NCBI GenBank assembly: GCA_902784675.1 | Contig: CACZVR010000028.1 | Coordinates: 1 to 46,856, forward strand | From: an uncultured Bacteroidales bacterium | Lineage (GTDB): Bacteria; Bacteroidota; Bacteroidia; Bacteroidales; Muribaculaceae | Length of the DNA stretch: 46,856 nt | Reading direction: 5' to 3' | Shown: piece after piece, positions 34,267-41,099 of the stretch | Layout of the letters: the number at the start of each line of letters is the position of its first letter | How positions within the stretch are numbered: position 1 is the stretch's first letter | Program-made: the position numbers and the translations under genes | The notes under the pieces: generated by a model | Databases searched by the model: none | The model's input: the letters and a program-made list of their open reading frames with translations, nothing else | Told to the model about the DNA's origin: nothing

Positions 34267-35115
34267 TCAATGAATGTTGGGAACGATAAGCGTCAGGTAA
34301 AGCAGCACAGCCGGAGAAACCAGCAGCAGGCTGTCAATACGGTCAAGAATGCCGCCATGGCCCGGCAAGAGAGTGCCTGAGTCCTTGACACCGACGGTGC
34401 GCTTGATGAGCGACTCGACCAGATCGCCAAAGGTAGCAAACACCGCCACCACGACGCTCAGGCCAACCCAGGTCATCAGTTCGGGCACCTGGAAAAACTC
34501 GTCAAACCAGTAGTGGCTAGCAAAAGCGCCCGCCACACACACGGCCACGCCGCCAATCACACCTTCCCATGACTTCTTGGGCGAGATGCGCTCGAACAGG
34601 CGATGACGACCCAAGAGCATGCCCACGCAATAGGCGCCCGTGTCATAGAGCCATATGAACATGAACATCCCCAGCAGCAAGCGGGGAGCCGAGATGCTGG
34701 CGATGCTGTTGAGCAAGGCAATGGGCAAAGCCACATAGCCCAACGAGAAATAGGAGCGCTCAAAACTGTGAACGGCATTCTGGCGAGGCCTGTAAAGCTG
34801 CACAATCGTCCTCAACAAGATGTAGCAGACCAACGGCAGCAGCCACATGGCGCGCGACTGCATCGTCGTGCCGTAATAATGGAGATAAAACCCCACGAAC
34901 AAACCGACTCCGCCAAACATGTCAATGACGTTCACCAACCACGATTGGGTGGCATCGTCCTTGGCCATGGTGATCATCTCGCCAATGCCCAAGACAATGA
35001 ACAGCGAGAACACCAGCAGATACATCACCGGCGAGTTGTCGAGCAGCAGAATAGCCAACACGATCAATGCTATATAAATGGCACCCGTGAGGATGCGTTT
35101 AATCAAGTTCATCAT
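34267..35115 (-). CDS. cdsA: Phosphatidate cytidylyltransferase
   Basis: The start at 35115 (MMNLIKRILTG) is chosen because a good promoter at 35137-35168 overlaps the longer frame that begins at 35184; 35112 is also possible. The ~282-residue integral membrane enzyme makes CDP-diacylglycerol from phosphatidic acid and CTP, the first committed step to phospholipids. About eight membrane helices are visible. The C-terminal signature SLIKRTVGVKDSGTLLPGHG followed by GILDRIDSL is complete, and GRHRLFERISPKKSWEG precedes it. The gene leads an operon with mltF and probably DUF3332. Confidence 0.94.
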   Translation of the reverse strand: MMNLIKRILTGAIYIALIVLAILLLDNSPVMYLLVFSLFIVLGIGEMITMAKDDATQSWLVNVIDMFGGVGLFVGFYLHYYGTTMQSRAMWLLPLVCYILLRTIVQLYRPRQNAVHSFERSYFSLGYVALPIALLNSIASISAPRLLLGMFMFIWLYDTGAYCVGMLLGRHRLFERISPKKSWEGVIGGVAVCVAGAFASHYWFDEFFQVPELMTWVGLSVVVAVFATFGDLVESLIKRTVGVKDSGTLLPGHGGILDRIDSLLLVSPAVLLYLTLIVPNIH

Positions 35116-35136
35116 AATGATTCCTTTATTATTGTG

Positions 35137-35168
35137 CAAAGATACACTTTTATCGCGACATGGACAAA
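35137..35168 (-). promoter_or_regulatory. Promoter of the cdsA operon
   Basis: On the minus strand TTTG (35168-35165) and TATCTTTG (35144-35137) are 20 nt apart, a near-perfect Bacteroidota promoter 22 nt before the ATG at 35115. Confidence 0.82.
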
Positions 35169-35186
35169 CCGAGGCTAAAAACAATG

Positions 35187-35226
35187 ACGAAGCCTTCCGC
35201 GATAGTGCCGGAAGGCTTCGTTTTTC
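35187..35226. terminator. Terminator after the 51-residue gene
   Basis: ACGAAGCCTTCCG and CGGAAGGCTTCGT form a perfect 13-bp stem with a 9-nt loop. The plus-strand tail is TTTTT; the minus-strand tail is CATTGTTTTT. The only nearby gene transcribed toward it is the minus-strand 51-residue frame ending 35 nt away, which supports that gene. Confidence 0.75.
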
Positions 35227-35255
35227 CCTTGAGAGAGGATCATCGCCATGATGAG

Positions 35256-35411
35256 TTAATTCATGATCATCGATTCTAATCCTCGGGGCAACTCGACGTT
35301 GTACTCACAGGCCCTCGCAAATTGCTTGAGGAACTCAATGGTTGCCTTTTTCGGGCCACATACTTTTGTCATTACGTCATTTTCTTTTTTAGAAGTAGTC
35401 GTTTTGTGCAT
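35256..35411 (-). CDS. Small conserved-looking protein (51 aa)
   Basis: The minus-strand frame from ATG 35411 to TAA at 35258-35256 encodes 51 residues: a polar start (MHKTTTSKKENDVMTK), then VCGPKKATIEFLKQFARACE, then NVELPRGLESMIMN. The pattern VCxPKxxTIxFLxQFAR followed by a short tail ending in MN/LN resembles small Bacteroidales proteins I recall. A second possible start is the internal Met at residue 14. It has its own terminator 35 nt downstream. No promoter match was found upstream. The plus-strand frame over the same bases looks non-coding. Function unknown; it is probably a single helix with a Cys pair. Confidence 0.65.
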   Translation of the reverse strand: MHKTTTSKKENDVMTKVCGPKKATIEFLKQFARACEYNVELPRGLESMIMN

Positions 35412-35545
35412 AGGCAATCCGTTTTTTAATAATTACATCTTTATAACGCAACACCATTACACAATATTATGCGAGAGCGTCGTTTTAAGATTTTTTTTCA
35501 TCTCATTGACTTACACATCGCACACTACAGCATCATGGCAGTTAA

Positions 35546-35563
35546 AAAACAGCATGCTGTTTT
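35546..35563. promoter_or_regulatory. 18-bp perfect palindrome overlapping a -33 box, candidate operator
   Basis: AAAACAGCATGCTGTTTT is fully self-complementary and its right end covers the -33 TTTG at 35561-35564 of the next gene's promoter. A dimeric repressor bound here would block transcription. The cognate regulator is unknown. Confidence 0.5.
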
Positions 35564-35592
35564 GGGGTTTCATTGAAATTTTCGTACTTTTG
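35561..35592 (+). promoter_or_regulatory. Promoter of the 240-aa secreted protein
   Basis: TTTG at 35561-35564 and TACTTTTG at 35585-35592 are spaced by 20 nt. The start codon lies 27 nt downstream. Confidence 0.8.
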
Positions 35593-35618
35593 CCGTTGTT
35601 CAAAAACTCAAGAAAGCG

Positions 35619-36341
35619 ATGAAGGGATTAGACTTGAAAACCGTTTTGGCGGCAGTTGCTCTGCTCGGCACGGTTTGTAATGCCGCCAGCCAGGAGAAAG
35701 CCGACGGACGAGGCGCACTAGCAGCGCCCCAGGTGGAAGTGGACGCAAACGGACTGTTCACAGTGGAGGATTGCCCCACAGTTTACGACAGGTTCAACAT
35801 AGTGTTCCACGTAAGCGACTATGTAATCTCATCGGCCGACATTCTGTGGGATGGCGTGGAATGCCAAACCGTCAGCTTTGACAACGACAATGATTGCGTG
35901 ACCCGCATGGCCGTGCATTACCTGGACGCCAACTTTGACGGCTACCTGGATATCCTCTTGGGCACGGGCACCAACCGCGAGTACAGCGCCCTGTTGCTGT
36001 GGAATGAAGACGAGAACCGATTCGTGCGCGCCACCAACGACGGCTTTGTCATTTTCAACGGCGACTTTTTCTATGAGCCCGAAAGGAAGGCAATTTATCG
36101 CAGGACCTCAAGCAGCTATGCCGAGACCACCTACACGATGATGGTGTGGCAGGGCAGCGACCTGCAAAGTGAGGAAACGTTCCTCATCATCGGCGACAAA
36201 TCCCGTTATGATGACTATCACGTCACCCACCGCTACACCGTGCGCGGCTACTATTCAGACGAAGAAATCATCAGCACCGACGACCCTGCCAGCTTTGAAG
36301 GCCTCTGGAACGAATGGGCCATCAAAAAACTTCTGGATTAA
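35619..36341 (+). CDS. Secreted protein of unknown function (240 aa)
   Basis: The protein has a signal peptide (about 1-24, AVALLGTVCNAAS-Q). The rest appears beta-rich. A calcium-loop-like segment, YLDANFDGYLDILLGTGTNR (about residues 102-121), resembles FG-GAP/VCBS-type loops and the DxNxDGxxD pattern. Downstream are FYEPERKAIYRRTSSSYAET and a C-terminal FEGLWNEWAIKKLLD. I do not recognise a named family. It stands alone with a strong promoter, a palindromic candidate operator and a terminator shared with the convergent PUL. Calcium binding is inference. Confidence 0.75.
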   Translation: MKGLDLKTVLAAVALLGTVCNAASQEKADGRGALAAPQVEVDANGLFTVEDCPTVYDRFNIVFHVSDYVISSADILWDGVECQTVSFDNDNDCVTRMAVHYLDANFDGYLDILLGTGTNREYSALLLWNEDENRFVRATNDGFVIFNGDFFYEPERKAIYRRTSSSYAETTYTMMVWQGSDLQSEETFLIIGDKSRYDDYHVTHRYTVRGYYSDEEIISTDDPASFEGLWNEWAIKKLLD

Positions 36342-36343
36342 GG

Positions 36344-36421
36344 CGTTAGGTTTTAGGCGTTAGGCATTAGGTTTTAGGCATCAGTTGGCGGATGCCCACT
36401 CCTAACCCCTAACTTCTAACT
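36344..36421. repeat. Heptamer-phased inverted element, NNTTAGG type
   Basis: Left arm (36344-36378): CGTTAGG, TTTTAGG, CGTTAGG, CATTAGG, TTTTAGG. Spacer with core GCGGATGCC at 36389-36397. Right arm (36401-36421): CCTAACC, CCTAACT, TCTAACT, the reverse complement of the left unit, in register. It lies just after the stop of the 240-aa gene and before the bidirectional terminator. Confidence 0.85.
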
Positions 36422-36462
36422 TCAAGCATGTGCGGACGAAACGGAGGGTGGGATGCGAAAAC

Positions 36463-36500
36463 AATAAGGCAGGGAGCGGTGATGCTCTCTGCCTTATTTT
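36463..36500. terminator. Bidirectional terminator between convergent genes
   Basis: AATAAGGCAGGGAGC pairs with GCTCTCTGCCTTATT (15 bp, one G-T), 6-nt loop. The plus tail is TTGTTATT and the minus tail GTTTTCGC. It ends the 240-aa gene and the PUL transcript from opposite sides. Confidence 0.8.
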
Positions 36501-36517
36501 GTTATTGTCGTTACCTT

Positions 36518-39500
36518 TTAGCGGACGGTGAAGTCGGCCTTGAGGGGGAGGTTGTCGCTGGCGGTGCCCACGAGCATCGTGCGCTTGCCCAGCGAGGTGG
36601 CCCAGCCGCCTTTACCCTCGTCCCAGTACTGGAAAGCGCGGCCACCGATGGAGATGGTAACGTCACGGCTCTCACCGGGTTGAAGGGTGACCTTCTGGAA
36701 TCCGCGCAACTCCTTGACGGGCATCTCGACATTTGCGTTCTTGTCGCTGACGTAGAGCTGGACGACCTCGGCGCCGGCACGGTTGCCGGTGTTCTTGACG
36801 GTCACTGTGGCAGTCACTGTGCCGTCGGCCGCTACCTCACGCTTGTCGAGGCGCAGGTTGCTCACTGCGAAGGTCGTGTAGCTCAAGCCATGGCCGAATG
36901 CAAAAGCAGGCTTCTTATTCTGCTTGTCGGCCCAACGGTAACCCACATAGATGCCTTCCTTGTACTCCTCGTCGATGATCTTGTGGTCATCACGCCAGGT
37001 GCCGGGATAGGCACCCAGGGCATGTGCACCCACATCGTTGAGGGTCTGATACCAGGTGAAAGGCAGTTTACCCGAGGGATTCACGTCGCCCACGAGTATG
37101 CTGGCGAACGCTTTTCCCGTCTCACTGCCGATAAACCAGCCCTGCACAATTGCAGCGATCTTGTCACGCCAGGGCATCGCCACAGCGTCACCCGAGATGT
37201 TGACAAAAACCACGTTCTTGTTCACGCGAGCCAGTGCCTCAACGAGTTCATCCTGACCGTAGGGCATATCCATGTGCTTGCGGTCATGACCCTCGGCATC
37301 CTGATAGTCGCTCTTGTTGAGACCACCAAAGATGATGACATAGTCGGCACCCTGAGCCTTGGCAACAGCTTCGGCAATCAATTCACTGGCCGAGCGGTTG
37401 TCGGCCAGCGATTGCTTGGCCACCACACCATTGTACTCACCTGTGGTGTCACCCACATAGCCGCGAGCATAGTCCACCTCGATGCCGGTGCCCGCCAAGC
37501 GAGCCTTGAGACCTTCAAGGGGCAGAATCTCGTGCTGTGCCTTGAGTGAACTGCTGCCGCCACCCACAGTCATCATCTTGATGGCGTTCTCGCCGACAAC
37601 GAGGATGCGCTTGGCATTGTTCACATCGATGGGCAGGACGTTGCGCTTGTTCTGCAACAGCACGATGCCGTCCTGAGCAATCTTGAGCGCAGCGTCATAG
37701 TGCGCCTCGCTGCACAGGAAACCCTGGGTACGATTCTTGCTCATCGTCGTGCGGAAGAACAGGCGCAACACGCGGCGCACCTTATCATCGAGTTCACGCG
37801 TCGTGAACTTGCCTTCTTGAATGAGTTTCTTGTAAGGTTGGGCCATGTAGTAGGCATCATAGGCGTTGCTCGCGCCCCATGCCAGGCCGTCGGTCCAGCT
37901 GCCGAACTCCATGTCCAGGCCGTTTTTGACAGCCATTTCGGTATCATGAGCACCGCCCCAGTCACTGACCACCACGCCGTCATACTGCCAGTCACCCTTC
38001 AGAATCTGATTGAGGGTGTAGTCGTTTTGGCAGCAATGCTGGTTCTTGTAAAGGTTATAGGAGCCCATCATGCCCCATGCATGGCCGTCCTTGACGGCAG
38101 CCTCGAAGGCGGGCAGATAAATCTCGCGCAAGGCGCGGTCGTTGACGATGACATTGACCTGATGGCGGTATTCCTCGTCGTTGTTGAGGCAGAAGTGCTT
38201 GACACACGCTGCCGTGCCCGTGCTTTGCAGGCCCTGGACATAGGGCACCACCATGCGCGATGCCAGCAGAGGATCCTCGCCCATGTACTCAAAGTTGCGA
38301 CCGTTCAACGGGGTGCGGTTGATGTTCACGCCCGGGCCCAGAATCATGTCCTTGCCACGGTAGCGGGCTTCTTCACCCAGACTGCGGCCATAGAGGTTGG
38401 CCAGCGCAGGGTTCCACGAGGCAGCAAGACACGTCAACGCGGGAAATGCCACGCACGAGTCGTTGGTCTGCCCTGCCTGCACCCACTCGTCCCACAGGAC
38501 GTCGGGGCGCACGCCGTGAGGACCGTCATCGGTCCAGAAGTCAGGCATACCCAATCGTTTCACACCTGGTGACGAGAACTTGCTCTGAGCATGGATAACG
38601 GCGATTTTCTCGTCAAGCGTCATGCGCGACAAGGCATCCTCGACACGCGACTCGATGGGCAAACTCTCGTCAAGATAGAGAGGCAGTTGCGGGGTCATCC
38701 CCAGCGACTGGATGTAATCCATTTGCGGAGTGCAGTGCTCATAGCGGCTATTCTCCACATACTGCATCAGCAACTGGCGGAATGTGGCCTGGTCAGGACG
38801 TGCCTCGCGCAATTCCTTGTAGGTGCCACGGGGTGACTCGGAGTATTTCACGACGATGCTGTCCCACATCTCGGGGCGGGTGATACCCATCATGCACGAG
38901 CCGTCAATCTTCTTGTAGGGCCAGAAGGTGTAGCCGATGTTGGCTTTCTTCATCACATCCACCAACTGCGCTTGCCACTCGTTGTTGTTGTGGCCTGTCT
39001 CACCCATATACATGGGCAAACCCGTCTTATCGCGGAAGTCGATGTAGTCCTTAATGGCCTCGGCTGTGGCATCACCGCCATAGCGATGACAGGTGTACAT
39101 GATGTTGTCATCAAATTTCCAGTCGCTGAACATGTAGAAATCGGAGTTCCAACGAGCGCCGCCCAAGAGGATAACGTGATTGGGGTCCACTTGGCGGATG
39201 GCCTTGACAGCCTGCTTGTAGAGCGGTTCCAATTGCTTGTTCAGTTCGTCCTTGTTCTCGAAATAGTGGGCAATCGGCTCATTCATCAGTTCATAGCCCA
39301 GAATCACTGGCTCGTCCTTGTAACGAGCCGCGATGCGTTGCCAGATGTCGCAGAACAGCTGCTGGCTGGGTTCGCTCTCAAAGAGCCAGGGATAACCATG
39401 ACCATCGTCGATATTATCGCCAGTCTGACCGCCCGGACAATCGTGCATGTCGAGAATGAGATACAGGCCATAGGCACGGCACCAGTTCACCACCGAGTCA

Positions 39501-39913
39501 ATGCGAGCGAAGCCATCTTGCTCCTTGGAACGCCCCATATAGTCCTCATCGGTGAAGAGCCTGTAGTTAAAAGGCAAGCGAATGGTGTTAGCGCCTTGTC
39601 GTGCAATGAAACCGATGTCGGCACGCGTGATGTAATTGTCCTTGAACTGACGCCAGAACTCGGCTGCGAAGTCGGGTCCGACAGCCTCCTTGATCATCAG
39701 GTCAATCATCCACGGCGAGTTGGTCTTGCTCAAGCCAAACATATAGCCCTCGGGGTTGAGCCAGTTACCCAGGTTGGTGCCCTGGATATACAGTTTCTCA
39801 CCGTCAGGCTTCACCAGATTGGTGCCCTCGACGCGGACGAACTTGTCTTGGGGCTTAGCTTGAAGCCCCAAGGCAAGGACTAGAGAGAGTATGATAACTA
39901 AGAATCCTCTCAT
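36518..39913 (-). CDS. Bimodular glycoside hydrolase: GH5-like N-terminus fused to GH3 beta-glucosidase
   Basis: The 1131-residue protein has a signal peptide (1-19, LALGLQA-K). Residues ~22-385 form a GH5 (clan GH-A) barrel: LYIQGTNLGNWLNPEGYMFG at 41-60, LDMHDCPGGQ, acid/base Glu212 in ELMNEPIA and nucleophile Glu305 in YMGETGH. Residues ~415-1010 form GH3: TDDGPHGVRPD, ILGPGVNINRTPLNGRNFEY, TAACVKHFCLNNDEEYRH, and nucleophile Asp651 in GVVVSDWGGAHD. A C-terminal fibronectin-III-like domain ends the chain, as in many GH3 enzymes. One protein can thus make both an internal or exo cut and final glucose release from beta-glucan oligosaccharides. It is the last gene of the PUL, 21 nt after GH16. 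Exact GH5 subfamily not determined. Confidence 0.9.
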   Translation of the reverse strand: MRGFLVIILSLVLALGLQAKPQDKFVRVEGTNLVKPDGEKLYIQGTNLGNWLNPEGYMFGLSKTNSPWMIDLMIKEAVGPDFAAEFWRQFKDNYITRADIGFIARQGANTIRLPFNYRLFTDEDYMGRSKEQDGFARIDSVVNWCRAYGLYLILDMHDCPGGQTGDNIDDGHGYPWLFESEPSQQLFCDIWQRIAARYKDEPVILGYELMNEPIAHYFENKDELNKQLEPLYKQAVKAIRQVDPNHVILLGGARWNSDFYMFSDWKFDDNIMYTCHRYGGDATAEAIKDYIDFRDKTGLPMYMGETGHNNNEWQAQLVDVMKKANIGYTFWPYKKIDGSCMMGITRPEMWDSIVVKYSESPRGTYKELREARPDQATFRQLLMQYVENSRYEHCTPQMDYIQSLGMTPQLPLYLDESLPIESRVEDALSRMTLDEKIAVIHAQSKFSSPGVKRLGMPDFWTDDGPHGVRPDVLWDEWVQAGQTNDSCVAFPALTCLAASWNPALANLYGRSLGEEARYRGKDMILGPGVNINRTPLNGRNFEYMGEDPLLASRMVVPYVQGLQSTGTAACVKHFCLNNDEEYRHQVNVIVNDRALREIYLPAFEAAVKDGHAWGMMGSYNLYKNQHCCQNDYTLNQILKGDWQYDGVVVSDWGGAHDTEMAVKNGLDMEFGSWTDGLAWGASNAYDAYYMAQPYKKLIQEGKFTTRELDDKVRRVLRLFFRTTMSKNRTQGFLCSEAHYDAALKIAQDGIVLLQNKRNVLPIDVNNAKRILVVGENAIKMMTVGGGSSSLKAQHEILPLEGLKARLAGTGIEVDYARGYVGDTTGEYNGVVAKQSLADNRSASELIAEAVAKAQGADYVIIFGGLNKSDYQDAEGHDRKHMDMPYGQDELVEALARVNKNVVFVNISGDAVAMPWRDKIAAIVQGWFIGSETGKAFASILVGDVNPSGKLPFTWYQTLNDVGAHALGAYPGTWRDDHKIIDEEYKEGIYVGYRWADKQNKKPAFAFGHGLSYTTFAVSNLRLDKREVAADGTVTATVTVKNTGNRAGAEVVQLYVSDKNANVEMPVKELRGFQKVTLQPGESRDVTISIGGRAFQYWDEGKGGWATSLGKRTMLVGTASDNLPLKADFTVR

Positions 39914-39934
39914 TAGGTCAATTGGGTTAAACGG

Positions 39935-41035
39935 TTATTTCTTTTGGAAGACGCGCACATAGTCCACCTCCATGGTTGCAGGAAGTGCACTCTCGTCAAC
40001 GCCTTGAGCGCCACCCCAGTCACCACCCCAAGCGAGGTTGAAGATGACGTAGAACGGGTCATCATAGGGCCAGTCGTCGCGGCCCAGGCCACGGTTGTCG
40101 TAGCTCAGTTGTACCTTACCGTCAACATAGGTGGTGATGTTCTGAGCCGTCCATAAGATAGCATAGGTGTGGAACTCGCCCTCGGCGCCCTTGCAGTACA
40201 TCTCGTGGGTCACCTGGGTGCCGTTGGAATGAACATGAGCATTGGCATGCAGGCTCGACGACACAAAGTCGGGGTGGTAACCCACCTCTTCCATGATGTC
40301 GATCTCGCCGTCGGCAGGCCAGGAATGGAAGTTCACGGGCATCATCCAGAAGGCGGGCCAGGTACCCTTGCCCTTAGGCAGCTTGATGCTGGCCTCGATG
40401 TAGCCATACTTCCAACCCTCTTTCACCTTGGCATAGACGCGACCAGAGTAAACCTTGCCGTTCTCCTTGAGCGCGGTAATGCGCAGATGACCGTTGCGCA
40501 CCTCGGTGACTAACTTGCCTTCGGGTGTCTTGTGATTCACATAGTTCTGCAACTCGTGGTTCACCCAGCCACTGCTTTGAACCTCGTGCCTCCAATCATC
40601 GGCATTCAGTTCCGAGCCCTTGTCGAACTCATCGTACCAAACCAGCTTGTAGCCATCGGGGGCATAGTAAGCAGCCTCGGCCGACGCTTCCTGCTTGACA
40701 TTGATCGACTTGCGTGCAGCACCCGACTGGATGGTAACCACACCCTCACGGGCCTCGGTCAACGGGTTAGCGGCGACCGTGATCGTGATAGAGCCCGACT
40801 GCGACAACGTATTCTTGGTTTCAAATGTGATGAAATCCTTGTCGGCATAGGCTCCCCACTCCTTGCCCGTGGTGGTGACATTGACAGTGTAAGTGCCGCC
40901 ACTGGCAGGAACAGCGATATTTTCCTGTGAGACAGTGATGGTCCCTGTGGGCTCATCTTTGCCGTCCCCACCGCAGCCCCAAAGGGCCACGGTGAGACAC
41001 AGCAATAATGTGTGAAGCATGAATCGTTTCATCAT
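39935..41035 (-). CDS. GH16 beta-glucanase lipoprotein with N-terminal BACON-like domain
   Basis: The 366-residue protein has a lipobox ALWGC (Cys21), so it is probably at the cell surface. Residues ~32-118 look like a BACON domain (ITVSQENIAVPASGGTYTVN, then EWGAYADKDFITF). The GH16 domain (~125-365) has the catalytic signature GEIDIMEEVG with Glu244, Asp246 and Glu249, preceded by GTWPAFWMMPVNFHSWPADG and followed by DDPFYVIFNLAWGGDWGG. The ExDxxE form with one extra residue is typical of laminarinase-type and mixed-linkage glucanases. It would make the first cut in the glucan for SusD/SusC import. Confidence 0.95.
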   Translation of the reverse strand: MMKRFMLHTLLLCLTVALWGCGGDGKDEPTGTITVSQENIAVPASGGTYTVNVTTTGKEWGAYADKDFITFETKNTLSQSGSITITVAANPLTEAREGVVTIQSGAARKSINVKQEASAEAAYYAPDGYKLVWYDEFDKGSELNADDWRHEVQSSGWVNHELQNYVNHKTPEGKLVTEVRNGHLRITALKENGKVYSGRVYAKVKEGWKYGYIEASIKLPKGKGTWPAFWMMPVNFHSWPADGEIDIMEEVGYHPDFVSSSLHANAHVHSNGTQVTHEMYCKGAEGEFHTYAILWTAQNITTYVDGKVQLSYDNRGLGRDDWPYDDPFYVIFNLAWGGDWGGAQGVDESALPATMEVDYVRVFQKK

Positions 41036-41098
41036 TTTCAGTTTTCAGCTTTCAGTTTTCAGTTGAGAGCAGAAGCCACAGCAACTGACGACTGACTA
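41035..41098. repeat. Heptamer-phased inverted element inside the PUL, TTTTCAG type
   Basis: Left arm (41035-41062): TTTTCAG, TTTTCAG, CTTTCAG, TTTTCAG. Core-like GCAGAAGCC at 41069-41077. Right arm (41085-41098): CTGACGA, CTGACTA, the reverse complement of the left unit. It fills the gap between the glycan-binding gene and the GH16 gene. Confidence 0.75.
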
Positions 41099-41099
41099 C

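Noticed and set aside
34267-35184. Longer cdsA start at 35184
   Set aside because: The consensus promoter at 35137-35168 would lie inside the coding region; the extra residues are not like a CdsA N-terminus.
35263-35622. 119-codon plus-strand frame before the 240-aa secreted protein
   Set aside because: It overlaps the promoter and palindrome of the next gene and lies opposite the better-supported 51-residue gene.
36344-36378. TTAGG-rich array as telomere-like or CRISPR DNA
   Set aside because: Units are 7 nt with variable first bases and an inverted second arm; there are no spacers of CRISPR length and no cas genes.
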